The notes below the pieces were generated by a model, which made no database searches, was not told where the DNA came from, and saw nothing but the letters and a program-made list of their open reading frames with translations. A stretch of DNA of 47,230 bases from Treponema sp. (GTDB lineage: Bacteria > Spirochaetota > Spirochaetia > Treponematales > Breznakiellaceae). Within the stretch, counting starts at the first letter, position 1. The number at the start of each line of letters is the position of its first letter. This document shows, in pieces, positions 16,178 to 25,026 of this stretch. The stretch spans positions 1-47,230 of the forward strand of contig JAIRWM010000017.1 in assembly GCA_031268975.1 (NCBI GenBank). The letters run 5' to 3'. Position numbers and translations under genes: made by a program.

Positions 16178-17677
16178 TTAGGCCCCTTCCTTGAATAGAT
16201 TGCTTGAAGCCATTTCCAGGATCGTTTCCTGGGAAAATTCATGCCTCTGTAGTTCACCGCAGATTTTTCCGCCGCTCATTACCAGAATTCTGTGAGACAT
16301 GCCTATCAGTTCCGGCATTTCACTGGAGATCATGATAATGCTTTTGCCCATATCAATAAACTGGCACATAAGATGATATATCTCCTGTTTTGCCCCCACA
16401 TCGATACCGCGTGTCGGCTCGTCAAAAATAAGGATGTCACAATTCGTAGCCAGCATTTTCGCCAAAACTACCTTCTGCTGATTGCCGCCGGAAAGGTTTC
16501 TTATCAATTGCAGGCGGGAAGGTGTTCTTATATTTAAATCCCTGATGTACATGTCAACTGTTTCCCGTTCGCTGCTGCGGTTGATAACCGTGTATTTCGC
16601 GTGGTTTTTCAGGGCGCTGTAGACAATATTGTCTTTTACCGAAAGCCCCTGGATAATCCCCTGGTTTTTCCGATCTTCGGGAATCAGGCCTATTCCGTCT
16701 GCCAGCGCGTCGCGGGGGGAGGCGGGATTGTAGGGCTTTCCGCGGTACAGCATGTTTCCGCCCGTCTTTTTATCAACTCCAAAAATTATCCGGGCCAGCT
16801 CTGTCCGCCCGGCGCCGACAAGACCGCTAAAGCCCAGAATTTCCCCCTGGCGCAGAGCAAAACTGGCGTTATGCACAAAAAGACTGCTCAGATTTTTTGC
16901 CTCAAAAACCGGCGCCGAAGGCGCGTTTGCCGGAACCGGGTAATCTTCGGCCAATTCGCGCCCTACCATGAAGGAAATAAGCTGTTTTTTATTGATATTG
17001 GCAACATCCTGGGTGGTGACGAATTTTCCATCGCATAAAACAGTTACCCGATCGCAGATGTCAAAGACCTCTTCCAGGCGGTGGGAAATAAAAACAATGG
17101 TTGTGTTGTTTTCCTTGAGTTTCTTTATTATGCCAAAGAAAATTTCAGTCTCGTTAAGGGTAAGCGGCGCGGTCGGTTCATCCATTATAATGAACTTTGA
17201 CTGTTGTGAAACCGCTTTGAGTATCTCCACAATCTCCTGGTATGCTACGCCCAGATCGCAGATTCTGGCATGAATGTCTATTTTAACGCCCATGCGATCA
17301 CACAAAGCCTGCGCGTCTTTATTCATTTTTTTGACATTGCGAATTCCATAATTATGAATTTCCCTGCCAAGAAAAATATTTTCCGCGACCGAAAGATAGG
17401 GTATTAAACTGAATTCCTGATAAATAACCGTTATTCCAAGATTCATCGCCTGGCGGGGTTCCAGCTTGGTATAGACAATTCCCTCAAACTCTATGGTGCC
17501 CGATACAGGTACATTGGCGCCGGTCAACAGTTTGATGAGTGTTGATTTACCCGCGCCATTTTCCCCGCAAATGGCGTGAACTTCACCCCTGCGTATGGAA
17601 AGCGAAACGTTATCCAGCGCCTTGACGCCCGCGAAATACCGGGAAAGCCCGTGTGTTTTTAATATGTAATCATCCAT
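16178..17677 (-). CDS. Sugar ABC transporter ATPase (RbsA/MglA type), cluster 1
   Basis: 499 residues with two fused nucleotide-binding domains. The N-terminal domain has a good Walker A (GENGAGKSTLIKLL) and Walker B (IIMDEPTAPL). The second has the degenerate Walker A usual in this family (GLVGAGRTELARIIFG), signature LSGGNQQKVVLAKML and IFDEPTRGIDVGAK. It powers uptake with the adjacent permease. Sixty bases and a strong hairpin separate it from the binding-protein gene upstream, and no clear ribosome binding site was found before its ATG. Confidence 0.93.
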   Translation of the reverse strand: MDDYILKTHGLSRYFAGVKALDNVSLSIRRGEVHAICGENGAGKSTLIKLLTGANVPVSGTIEFEGIVYTKLEPRQAMNLGITVIYQEFSLIPYLSVAENIFLGREIHNYGIRNVKKMNKDAQALCDRMGVKIDIHARICDLGVAYQEIVEILKAVSQQSKFIIMDEPTAPLTLNETEIFFGIIKKLKENNTTIVFISHRLEEVFDICDRVTVLCDGKFVTTQDVANINKKQLISFMVGRELAEDYPVPANAPSAPVFEAKNLSSLFVHNASFALRQGEILGFSGLVGAGRTELARIIFGVDKKTGGNMLYRGKPYNPASPRDALADGIGLIPEDRKNQGIIQGLSVKDNIVYSALKNHAKYTVINRSSERETVDMYIRDLNIRTPSRLQLIRNLSGGNQQKVVLAKMLATNCDILIFDEPTRGIDVGAKQEIYHLMCQFIDMGKSIIMISSEMPELIGMSHRILVMSGGKICGELQRHEFSQETILEMASSNLFKEGA

Positions 17678-17704
17678 GTACGATTCGTCCTGTCCGGATA
17701 TAAC

Positions 17705-17726
17705 CGCGCCGGAGCTCTCCGGCGCG
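17705..17726 (-). terminator. Intercistronic hairpin between binding protein and ATPase, cluster 1
   Basis: CGCGCCGGA (17705-17713) and TCCGGCGCG (17718-17726) form a perfect 9-bp GC-rich stem with a 4-nt loop, 11 bases after the binding-protein stop codon. No T-run follows, so it is more likely an mRNA-stabilising or partial attenuation structure than a full terminator. Confidence 0.55.
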
Positions 17727-17737
17727 GCGCCAACCTG

Positions 17738-18700
17738 TTAATTCTTTGGCTGGTATTTCCCGCTTGCGAGATCTTCACGGGGAACCGCAAAAGGTTTCAT
17801 GTAGATGACTTCCTGCTGGGCCGGAATACCCTGGGTTACGTAGCGATACAGAATTTGCGCGCTGTCGTAACCGGCCTTATAGGGGTCAAGGTCCACAGTA
17901 CCTCTGTAAATGCCATTGCTTTCCTGCATGCAGGCCAATGCTTCGGCAGTGGCGTCGCCGGAGAAAACCGCGCGATTATTTCCGATTTTTCCGCCGGCTA
18001 CCATGGCCCGGTAACCGCCGATTCCGCCGGAATCGTTGGTCGCTACCACCACGTTCAGGTCCGGGTGGGCCTGAAGGACGCTTTCGATGATCTGCTGCCC
18101 TTTCTCGGGAATGTCGCCGGCCTGGCGGGAAACAATTTGCACATTGGGGCAGACTTTCAGAATGCCGTCGCGGACACCGTTACCCCGGGCAATAACCGCT
18201 TCAACATTGTCCTGGGTAATAAGGGCCACTTTTGCCCTTCCGCCAAGGTTGTCCCGGATCCAGTTTCCGGCCTGGCCTCCAATCGCGAGCCCGTACTCAT
18301 ATTCATCCAGTGTATAGACCAGATTCGCGTTTTTTTGGGGCTGGGCGACACTGGCTGTAGCGATGCCCTTGGCTTTAGCGGCTTCAAACAGATCAAAAGT
18401 CGCGTTTTCGTCAATGGGAAGCAGCGTAAACCCGCTGTAGTTGTTGTTGATCACATTTTCCAGGTCGCTGATCTGTTTTTCCAGCCGATACTGGGGGTCA
18501 ATGGTAAGCGCCTGAACTCCCAGTTCCTTGCAGGCGTCTTCAAAGCCCGCTTTGACCGCCAGGCACCAGGGGTTGGCCAGCGTATTACTGATGTAGGCAA
18601 GGCGGATAGTCCCCGAGTCGGCGGTCTGGGGTCTCGCGAACAAGCTCATCGACAGCGCGGACAACATCACCAACACAACAATAACACCACGTTTTTTCAT
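17738..18700 (-). CDS. Periplasmic sugar-binding protein (RbsB type), cluster 1
   Basis: 320 residues. Signal peptide MKKRGVIVVLVMLSALSMSLFARP, then a type I periplasmic binding fold: LAYISNTLANPWCLAVKAGF, INNNYSGFTLLPIDENAT, DNVEAVIARGNGV, VVATNDSGGIGGYRAMVAGG, FSGDATAEALACM. It delivers a sugar to the cluster 1 permease. A GAGGAGG ribosome binding site is present. It is paralogous to the binding protein at 22960-23934: the middle of the C-terminal half is identical for over 50 residues, while the N-terminal lobe differs at many positions that usually contact ligand. It has its own strong promoter at 18746-18773 with a perfect dyad just downstream. Confidence 0.93.
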   Translation of the reverse strand: MKKRGVIVVLVMLSALSMSLFARPQTADSGTIRLAYISNTLANPWCLAVKAGFEDACKELGVQALTIDPQYRLEKQISDLENVINNNYSGFTLLPIDENATFDLFEAAKAKGIATASVAQPQKNANLVYTLDEYEYGLAIGGQAGNWIRDNLGGRAKVALITQDNVEAVIARGNGVRDGILKVCPNVQIVSRQAGDIPEKGQQIIESVLQAHPDLNVVVATNDSGGIGGYRAMVAGGKIGNNRAVFSGDATAEALACMQESNGIYRGTVDLDPYKAGYDSAQILYRYVTQGIPAQQEVIYMKPFAVPREDLASGKYQPKN

Positions 18701-18720
18701 AAAAACCTCCTCGAAAGTGT

Positions 18721-18773
18721 TTTAACAAAATGTTAAACTGTTATCAGTATATCAGATAATTTTCGGCTGTCAA
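18721..18773 (-). promoter_or_regulatory. Promoter and operator of the cluster 1 transporter operon
   Basis: Reverse strand TTGACA (18768-18773), 16-bp spacer, TATACT (18746-18751). The perfect dyad TTTAACA-AAA-TGTTAAA (18721-18737) begins at the predicted transcription start, a classic repressor position. Confidence 0.6.
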
Positions 18774-18797
18774 TAAACATTTTAGCTCGTTTTCTGG

Positions 18798-20291
18798 TTA
18801 AACTTTTGCACCGTCTACCGCAAAGGCGCTTTCCTTTTTGACATGACTGTGCAGCTCGCGGTACATGTCGAATTTTTCCCGGTAGAATCCGGCGTGAACC
18901 GGATTCGGAGGAATCGTTTCCTTGATGTGGGACATGTTACGCGCCGCTTCTTCAACCGTGCGGTACACGCCGGCGGCCACCGCGGAGAGTATCGCGCAGC
19001 CCAGAGCCCCCGCTTCCTTCACCAGCAGGACGCTTACCGGTATTTGCAAAATATCCGCCTTAATTTCCAGCCAGGGCCGGCTTTTGCTGCCTCCGCCAAC
19101 GGCAATTAAACGATCAACAAAGACATTCTGTTCCTTGAGTACCGAAATATTCAACCGTTGATCCAGACAAAGCCCTTCCAAAAGAGCGCGGTACAGGTCG
19201 AATTTGGTAACGCCGTAATCAACGCCGGTTACGGCAAGCCGCGCGCCGCTGTCCATATAGGGAGTACCGCTGCCCATAAGGTAAGGCTGCACCATTATCT
19301 TTGTCGGAACCGGAGGGACATTGCTGTTAAACAAGTCGTAAGGCAGCTCTTTGCCGCCGGCAAACAGGGCAAGAAACCACTGCACCAGGAGCCCCGATGT
19401 CTGGTTGTAGGCCAGGCAGGAAAACGACCCTTTTTCCAGAAATGGTTCCGAAGGAATGCCTTTTTCGGCGATAAAATCAGCCGGGAGCATAGCGCCGATT
19501 ATGGGGGTGATACACTCGGCGGTGCCCATGGAATTGACCGCACAGCCCTTCTGCAGCCCTGAACCAATGGCGTTCACCGGCTGATCGTGGCCCCCCGCCA
19601 CGACTTTTACGTTTTCACCGATTCCCAGTTCCCCGGCAAGATTTTTACGCAGGGTCCCCAGCAGGGTTCCTATGGGCACGGGCGTGTAATAGTGCCGTTT
19701 ATCCAGGCCGAATTTTGCCATCAGTCCGGCGCTCCAGACACATTCCCTCGCGTCGAAAAACATGGTTCGGGACGCCGACGCGTAATCTACCGCCGTTTCG
19801 CCGCAGAGCATGAAGGTGATAAAATCCTGCATGAGGAGTATTTTTTTCGTTTTCCCGTAAACGCCGGGAAGCTCTTTTTGCAGGTACAGAATTTTTGAAA
19901 GACTGTAGGAAGGGGAAAGGGGAAGGCCGCAAATACGGGCTATTTCTTCGGCGTTTGTTTTTTGCTCCGCCTCAAGGTATTCCTTTTCCCCCCAGCGGTC
20001 GGTAAAAAGCATGGGATCGCAGATGATTGAATCTTGCGCGTCAAGGGCTACAAATGCTTCGCCAAAAGAGCTCGCGCAGACAGCTTCAATTTTGCCGGTT
20101 GTTTTCGCGGCGGCTTGTGCAAGTACCTCTTTGGTTTTATCCCAAATTTCCTGTCCCCGCAGCAAACGGGTGCCGTCCCGCGCAACCTGGATTGAATAGG
20201 CCCGGTAAGCGCCGCCTGTCTCGCTTCCCTTTTCATCAAATACCACTGCCTTGACGCCCGACGTGCCTACATCCAGTCCGCAAAAAAACAT
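18798..20291 (-). CDS. FGGY-family carbohydrate kinase (xylulokinase-like)
   Basis: 497 residues, the normal length for XylB. The N-terminal phosphate-binding motif GLDVGTSGVKAVVFDEKG, mid-protein GGHDQPVNAIGSG, substrate region YMDSGARLAVTGVDYG and adenosine motif AVGGGSKSRPWLEIKADILQ are all present. It phosphorylates a ketose or polyol, giving a ketose phosphate for the AraD-type epimerase or the class II aldolase of the same cluster. Ribosome binding site GGAGGAG. It follows the aldolase gene in the same direction with a 173-bp gap that contains a hairpin and a copy of a dispersed repeat. D-xylulose is the default guess; the true substrate is open. Confidence 0.88.
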   Translation of the reverse strand: MFFCGLDVGTSGVKAVVFDEKGSETGGAYRAYSIQVARDGTRLLRGQEIWDKTKEVLAQAAAKTTGKIEAVCASSFGEAFVALDAQDSIICDPMLFTDRWGEKEYLEAEQKTNAEEIARICGLPLSPSYSLSKILYLQKELPGVYGKTKKILLMQDFITFMLCGETAVDYASASRTMFFDARECVWSAGLMAKFGLDKRHYYTPVPIGTLLGTLRKNLAGELGIGENVKVVAGGHDQPVNAIGSGLQKGCAVNSMGTAECITPIIGAMLPADFIAEKGIPSEPFLEKGSFSCLAYNQTSGLLVQWFLALFAGGKELPYDLFNSNVPPVPTKIMVQPYLMGSGTPYMDSGARLAVTGVDYGVTKFDLYRALLEGLCLDQRLNISVLKEQNVFVDRLIAVGGGSKSRPWLEIKADILQIPVSVLLVKEAGALGCAILSAVAAGVYRTVEEAARNMSHIKETIPPNPVHAGFYREKFDMYRELHSHVKKESAFAVDGAKV

Positions 20292-20337
20292 ATCTCCTCC
20301 TGGTTTCTAAGGAAGCGCCAATTTCTTCTCGATTAAA

Positions 20338-20353
20338 CAAATCAGCGTTCCCC
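20338..20353. repeat. Dispersed repeat AATCAGCGTTACCC, degenerate copy
   Basis: AAATCAGCGTTCCCC matches the 14-mer found at 22849-22863 (inverted), 22889-22903 and 44178-44192, lacking one A. It lies between the aldolase and kinase genes. The rest of 20292-20464 contains only a GGCCG/CGGCC hairpin (20414-20427). Confidence 0.5.
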
Positions 20354-20464
20354 AATGTAGAATAACCACCGCGGGCGACACCGGCAGGGAAAAGCGTGAA
20401 ACCGGAAAAGACTGGCCGCTTCCGGCCTTTTTCCGCGTTTTCAGCGTCCGTATGGTTAAAATTA

Positions 20465-21427
20465 TCATCCGGCCAGGCGGGCGTATCCCAGCTGTCCCAT
20501 GATGCCTTCCATGATTTCAGAGGCCTTGTCGATGTTGTCGTTAATATAGGCCGTCGCTTCACATGCTTCAAAGTCATTGGCGGCCATGCGATTCGATCGC
20601 TCAATCAGATGCCGCGCCGCGTACTGTCCTGATTCCCGGACTATCCTGGTCCACATGTTGGCCCGGATGACCCCGTCGTTGCAAATCGTTCCGATTTGCT
20701 CATTTGTGAGGCTCGATACCCCATGGAGTACCAGCATGGGCTTTCCCAGGGCTGTGGTGAGGCTTTGGGCCCGTGTCTTGAGGTACTTTGAGTCCGTACC
20801 GGCGGACTGCTGTTCCGTCCCCAGATCCGCCACGAGAAAATCCACCCCGGTCTCTTTTACAAACCGGACGCCTTTTTCCACGTAGTCATCCTGTTGTCTG
20901 GCCCTTTGCCCGTCCCCTACCGAAAGACCCTCGAAAACTCCCTCAATGAGAATTTTATCCCCCATGGCCTTCACGTAATCCCTGGTCATCGCCAAATTTT
21001 CCTCATACGGGTAAGTTTGGGCGTCAAACATAACGCTGGCGAAATAGCCGGCCCCTTCCGTCAGGGCCCAGCGATCCGCCTTGGGGTCTCCGTGATCCAG
21101 GTGGGGCATTACATCAACCCGGCTGTACGGGGCCCCGGACCCCCCGCAGAGCAGCCTGCAATAATCCATCACCGCCTTTATGCCGATCCGGTCATCGCCG
21201 CAGCGGGTTATCCGCCTTGCCTGGGCCATGTGGGAATAATTCGATGTCATGGCCACCACCACCGGAATGGTTGCCAATCCGTGCTTGTCCGCGAAATTGA
21301 GCGCCCCCCGCAGAATGGCCTCTGTATTCCAAAAGCTGCCGGTGCAGAACAGGGCGGTACACGTCCCTTTTTCCGCGGCGCCGTAAATTAACCGGCGCGC
21401 TTCGTTTTTATCCGTGATAAAGGCCAT
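20465..21427 (-). CDS. Class II (zinc) aldolase of the fructose/tagatose-bisphosphate type, divergent
   Basis: 320 residues from ATG 21427, which has GGAG at the right distance; 15 nt further out is an in-frame ATG without one. Class II aldolase pattern: VMPHLDHGDP (catalytic Asp and zinc His), SVMFDAQTYPYEENLAMTRDYV, EGVFEGLSVGDG, and LVLHGVSSLTNEQI. The segment that normally reads G-N/T-x-H-G and supplies a zinc histidine is here ADLGTEQQSAG, with no His. Either zinc is held differently or the enzyme has changed activity. With a ketose kinase directly downstream, cleavage of a ketose phosphate to a triose phosphate is the likely step (inference). Confidence 0.8.
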   Translation of the reverse strand: MAFITDKNEARRLIYGAAEKGTCTALFCTGSFWNTEAILRGALNFADKHGLATIPVVVAMTSNYSHMAQARRITRCGDDRIGIKAVMDYCRLLCGGSGAPYSRVDVMPHLDHGDPKADRWALTEGAGYFASVMFDAQTYPYEENLAMTRDYVKAMGDKILIEGVFEGLSVGDGQRARQQDDYVEKGVRFVKETGVDFLVADLGTEQQSAGTDSKYLKTRAQSLTTALGKPMLVLHGVSSLTNEQIGTICNDGVIRANMWTRIVRESGQYAARHLIERSNRMAANDFEACEATAYINDNIDKASEIMEGIMGQLGYARLAG

Positions 21428-21518
21428 AAACACTCCTGACATTCTTTTTATTCATTGGGCGATTAAGCCGGTTTCAAAATCAATCAACCGTGTGCCCACT
21501 TGTGAAATCATCCCGGCC

Positions 21519-21547
21519 ATTATACCCGGTAAATTTTTTTTTGTCAG
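21519..21547 (-). promoter_or_regulatory. Promoter of the aldolase-kinase genes
   Basis: Reverse strand CTGACA (21542-21547), 17-bp spacer, TATAAT (21519-21524). It leaves a leader of about 85 nt to the aldolase ATG. A second dyad, AAAGTTT/AAACTTT, lies at about 21552-21566 between this promoter and the divergent one. Confidence 0.6.
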
Positions 21548-21575
21548 CAAAAAAGTTTAAAACTTTGCTAAATCA

Positions 21576-21614
21576 TTGACACAAATTTATATAAAGTAAT
21601 AAAATGTTAACATT
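21576..21614 (+). promoter_or_regulatory. Promoter and palindromic operator of the Gfo/Idh/MocA gene
   Basis: TTGACA (21576-21581) followed 15 bp later by TAATAA (21597-21602); the short spacer makes the -10 assignment tentative. The perfect 12-bp palindrome AATGTTAACATT (21603-21614) overlaps the expected transcription start and shares the TGTTAACA core with other dyads in this region. Confidence 0.5.
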
Positions 21615-21650
21615 AAAAGGTAAAGTATTATTATTTTAAGGAGTGCCGAT

Positions 21651-22802
21651 ATGAAACATAAATTACGCTATGGAATGATAGGCGGAGGTCCGAGCGGCGG
21701 AGTGGGGAGTCTTCACCGTGCCGCGCTCAGGCTAAACAATGAAGCGGATCTGGTTGCGGGGGCTTTTTCCAGTGACTTTGAAAAAACCAGGGAAATGGCC
21801 ACGGAGCTGGGGTTGGATCCGGATCGGATGTACCATTCACACGAGGACATGGCGGAAAAAGAATCAAAACGTCCCGATCCGATAGATTTTGTCATTATCT
21901 GTACGCCGAACTATCTGCACTATCCCGCGGCAAAGGCGTTTTTGGAAAAGGGTTTCAATGTTTCCTGTGAAAAGCCCCTGAGCTTTACGCCGGAACAAGC
22001 CTGTGAACTCAAGGCGCTGGCTGAGAAAAACAACTGCCTTTTTTGTGTTACCCATACTTTTACCGGACACCTGGTGTCACGGGAAGCCCGGGCGCTGGTG
22101 CGCAAGGGGGTACTTGGAACCATCCGCACGGTAGTGGTTGAATATCCGCAGGACTGGCTTCTTGACGCCCTTGAAAGCGAAACCGAAACTTCAAAAACCT
22201 GGCGATCCAGGCCGGAACTTTCCGGAAGGGGGGCGGCTATTGGGGATATTGGTTCCCACATGGAAAACTGGGTTAACTTTGTCACGGGAATGAAGATCGA
22301 CAAGGTATTGGCTCATCTTGAAGCGGTCGGAAAGGGAACCATGCTGGACAACAACTTTCAGGTAATCGTAAAATACCAGAACGGCGCTTCGGGGTTCTTT
22401 TGGGGGTCCCAGGTAGCCATTGGGTACGATAACGCCTTCCACGTCAAACTGCTTGGTGACAAGGGAACACTGGAATTCTGGCAGGAGGACAACAACTACC
22501 TTACCCTGCGGCTGCGCGGCCAGCCCCTGCAAAGGCTTTCCCGGGGCAGCAAATACAGTCAGGGCGAATCCCTGAAATATGTCCGCACCCCGGCGGGACA
22601 TCCGGAAGGTTTAACTGAAGCTTTTGCCAATATATACAAATCCTTTTGCGAAGCTATCTTTGATAAGCTGGCCGGAAAGCCCGTTGACGAAGACAAGTAC
22701 GCTTATCCTACCATCGATATGGGTATTGAGGGAGTCAAATTCTTCAACGCGTGTGTGGACAGCGACGAGCAGGGGAATGTTTGGGTGCCTTTGAATAAAT
22801 AG
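21651..22802 (+). CDS. Gfo/Idh/MocA-family NAD(P)-dependent oxidoreductase
   Basis: 383 residues. The N-terminal Rossmann fold starts YGMIGGGPSGGVGSLHRAALRL (slightly extended GxGxxG-type turn), then ADLVAGAFSSDFEKT and VIICTPNYLHYPAAKAFLEKGFNVSCEKPLSF, whose E-K-P supplies the catalytic Lys. The C-terminal domain has RSRPELSGRGAAIGDIGSHMENWVNFVTG with the D-x-x-x-H pair common to inositol and sugar dehydrogenases. AAGGAG precedes the ATG. Expected reaction: oxidation of a sugar or polyol hydroxyl to a keto group, or the reverse. Divergent from the aldolase-kinase genes, it probably performs the entry step of that pathway (inference). Confidence 0.92.
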   Translation: MKHKLRYGMIGGGPSGGVGSLHRAALRLNNEADLVAGAFSSDFEKTREMATELGLDPDRMYHSHEDMAEKESKRPDPIDFVIICTPNYLHYPAAKAFLEKGFNVSCEKPLSFTPEQACELKALAEKNNCLFCVTHTFTGHLVSREARALVRKGVLGTIRTVVVEYPQDWLLDALESETETSKTWRSRPELSGRGAAIGDIGSHMENWVNFVTGMKIDKVLAHLEAVGKGTMLDNNFQVIVKYQNGASGFFWGSQVAIGYDNAFHVKLLGDKGTLEFWQEDNNYLTLRLRGQPLQRLSRGSKYSQGESLKYVRTPAGHPEGLTEAFANIYKSFCEAIFDKLAGKPVDEDKYAYPTIDMGIEGVKFFNACVDSDEQGNVWVPLNK

Positions 22803-22811
22803 CGCTTGGGA

Positions 22812-22903
22812 CTGTCCGAAAAGTTTGAAAAACTTGTTCGGACAGCTTAGGGTAACGCTGATTAACTTGATGCCGGACTAACGTCCGCAATCAGCGTTAC
22901 CCT
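22812..22903. repeat. Double palindromic element after the oxidoreductase gene
   Basis: Two hairpins in tandem. CTGTCCGAA (22812-22820) pairs with TTCGGACAG (22837-22845). AGGGTAACGCTGATT (22849-22863) pairs perfectly over 15 bp with AATCAGCGTTACCCT (22889-22903), with an inner CGGAC/GTCCG stem. There is no T-run, so it is not a canonical terminator. The CTGTCCG/CGGACAG arms recur at 28641-28694, and the AATCAGCGTTACCC arm recurs at the parB end. Confidence 0.8.
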
Positions 22904-22959
22904 GTCATTTTTCTCGTTTTCCCGCGGAAAACGCGCTTTTTCAAAGCGGCGAAAAATCC

Positions 22960-23934
22960 TTAGTTCTGGGGCACGTATTTGCCGCTTAGCAGATCCGCGC
23001 GGGGAACAGGAACATAGGGAAGATAAATAGTTTCCTGGGTTGGAGGGATACCCTCGGTCACATACTTATAGAGAATTTTCGCGCTTTCGTAGCCGCCCTT
23101 ATAGGGGAAGAGATCTACCGTACCGCGATAGATACCGTTGCTCTCCCGCATACAGGCCAGGGCTTCCGCGGTGGCGTCGCCGGAAAAGACCGCCCGGTCA
23201 TTGCCGACTTTGCCACCGGCTACCATGGCCCGGTAACCGCCGATTCCGCCGGAATCGTTGGTTGCCACAACCACATTCAGATCCGGATGAGCCTGAAGAA
23301 CGCTTTCAATGATCTGCTGTCCTTTTTCCGGAATATCACCGGCCTGGCGGGAAACGATTTGCACATTGGGGCAGAGTTTTAAAATGGCTTCCTGCACGCC
23401 GTTACCCCGGGGAATAACCGCTTCCACATTGTCCTGTGAAATGATCGCGACTTTGGCCCTTCCGCCCAGATTGTCACGTATCCATTCTCCGGCCTGGGTA
23501 CCGATGGACCAGCCGTAATCATACTCCTTGAGGGTATAAATCAAATGTACGTTGTCCTGCATTTGAGCTATGCTGCCTGTGGCTATGCCCCTGGCCTTGG
23601 CGGTTTCCACAAGCGCCCTTGTCGCGTTGGGGTCAATTGGAGTAAAGGTAAAACCGCTGAAATTGTTGTTAATCAGGTTCTCTATATCCGAGACTTGTTT
23701 GTCAACCTTGTACTGGGAATCGATGCTGAGGTACTGCACTCCCAACTCCTGGCACGCCGCCTCAAAACCCTTCATTACGGCGACATTCCAGGGATTTGCC
23801 AGATTCATGCTGACATAGGCCAGTTTGATGTCGGACTTGGTCCCCCCGCCCGATTTGGGAGCGGCAGAGACAGCGCCCGCCAGGAGAGACACCATGACTA
23901 GCGCGACAATGCCAATCCTGTGAGATTTATTCAT
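22960..23934 (-). CDS. Periplasmic sugar-binding protein (RbsB type), cluster 2a
   Basis: 324 residues from ATG 23934, preceded by GAGGAGG. Signal peptide MNKSHRIGIVALVMVSLLAG then AVSAAP. The mature part is a close paralogue of the cluster 1 binding protein: about 55 consecutive residues around SRQAGDIPEKGQQIIESVLQ are the same and even the DNA is nearly identical there, while the N-terminal lobe has diverged. It lies downstream of the epimerase gene but behind a 245-bp gap with a hairpin (24143-24174) and a TTGACA-like box, so it may be transcribed alone. It may supply either transporter. Confidence 0.92.
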   Translation of the reverse strand: MNKSHRIGIVALVMVSLLAGAVSAAPKSGGGTKSDIKLAYVSMNLANPWNVAVMKGFEAACQELGVQYLSIDSQYKVDKQVSDIENLINNNFSGFTFTPIDPNATRALVETAKARGIATGSIAQMQDNVHLIYTLKEYDYGWSIGTQAGEWIRDNLGGRAKVAIISQDNVEAVIPRGNGVQEAILKLCPNVQIVSRQAGDIPEKGQQIIESVLQAHPDLNVVVATNDSGGIGGYRAMVAGGKVGNDRAVFSGDATAEALACMRESNGIYRGTVDLFPYKGGYESAKILYKYVTEGIPPTQETIYLPYVPVPRADLLSGKYVPQN

Positions 23935-24142
23935 AAGAACCTCCTCATAAAATGTATTTAGCTTTAACGCCAATAAACCATTTTCCCGCATGTTTTGATA
24001 ATTGTCAATTGTTTTTTTGTGAATACTTACATATTTTGATAAAGTTTTGATAAGAAAGCGGAATAATTATTCAATTATCTGTAGAACATTACCATGTCCC
24101 GGCCGGCGCTGTTCCGGGGACGCCTTTCCCCGCCGGCGGGTG

Positions 24143-24174
24143 CCAGGTTCCAAAACCGCTGTTTTGGAACCTGG
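24143..24174. terminator. Perfect 14-bp hairpin downstream of the epimerase gene
   Basis: CCAGGTTCCAAAAC (24143-24156), loop CGCT, GTTTTGGAACCTGG (24161-24174), seven bases after the epimerase stop (TAG at 24183-24181). No T-run follows on either strand; it could end or protect the operon transcript. Confidence 0.55.
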
Positions 24175-24180
24175 TTCATC

Positions 24181-25026
24181 CTATATCGTTTTTTGAATGT
24201 TTTGCAAATAGTCAAAAGATTGCTTAAGCTCAGCGGTGAGTTCCTCAATCGGCAATTCCCCGGCGAACAGCTGGGCCTGGGTCATTTTACGCGGCAGCGG
24301 TTCAAAGGATACCGCGCTGGTGTAGTTAATTTCGTTCAAGGCCAGCAGAAAGTCCCGCCAGTTCATGCAGCCTCGTCCGGGAACCTCTCTGGTGTTATCA
24401 CCCATGTGGACATGCTGCAGCCAGTCGCTGCCCGCATCCCGGATGGCGTGGGGTATTCCCAGTTGTTCTTCCAGCTGCATGTGAAACGTATCGGCGATAA
24501 TTTTTACGTTATCGCAGCCTGTTTCTTTTGCCATTTTAATGCCGTCACGAAGGGTTCTAACCAGAGTAACTTCGTATGCGTTGACACACTCGATCATAAT
24601 GATAATATTTTTTGGTTTCGCGTACTCGGCAATTTTTTTAAGGCTTTCCACCGAGTGCTGCCAGTCTGCCTGTCTGGATACATAGAAGGTTGATCCCATT
24701 ACGCGGCTGGGAACAATCAACACTTTTTTGCAGTCAAGGGCCGCCGCCATATCTATGCATTTTTTTCCGTAATCCACGGCAGTTTCCCGAAAAGCGGGAT
24801 CTCCGTGGCAGCAAACTCTCTTTTCGTCGGAAAAATTGCCGTTAATGCAAAACGGAACAAGTCCGTATTTTGCCAGCGCGTCTTTAACTTCGTTAACATT
24901 TGTAGTGTCCGGTTCTCCGCTGATATCAATGCCGTCCACGCCGATTTCTTTTGCCCGCTTGGCGATCTCGCCGATGGTTGCCCCGCCGAAAATCCAGCTG
25001 TTAATTGAAAACAATCTTTTCGCCAT
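24181..25026 (-). CDS. Sugar (phosphate) isomerase/epimerase, AP-endonuclease-2 TIM-barrel family
   Basis: 281 residues from ATG 25026 (GAAGGAG in place). The TIM barrel resembles UlaE, D-tagatose/psicose 3-epimerases and IolE/IolI: GVDGIDISGEPDTTNV, metal ligand Glu in IIMIECVNAYEV, IIADTFHMQLEEQ with Asp/His, LQHVHMGDNTREVPG, and AVSFEPLPRKMTQ with a final Glu. These residues form the divalent metal site. It probably epimerises a ketose or ketose phosphate at C3 (inference), which would link unusual ketoses to the kinases and AraD-type epimerase nearby. It closes the permease operon. Confidence 0.85.
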   Translation of the reverse strand: MAKRLFSINSWIFGGATIGEIAKRAKEIGVDGIDISGEPDTTNVNEVKDALAKYGLVPFCINGNFSDEKRVCCHGDPAFRETAVDYGKKCIDMAAALDCKKVLIVPSRVMGSTFYVSRQADWQHSVESLKKIAEYAKPKNIIIMIECVNAYEVTLVRTLRDGIKMAKETGCDNVKIIADTFHMQLEEQLGIPHAIRDAGSDWLQHVHMGDNTREVPGRGCMNWRDFLLALNEINYTSAVSFEPLPRKMTQAQLFAGELPIEELTAELKQSFDYLQNIQKTI

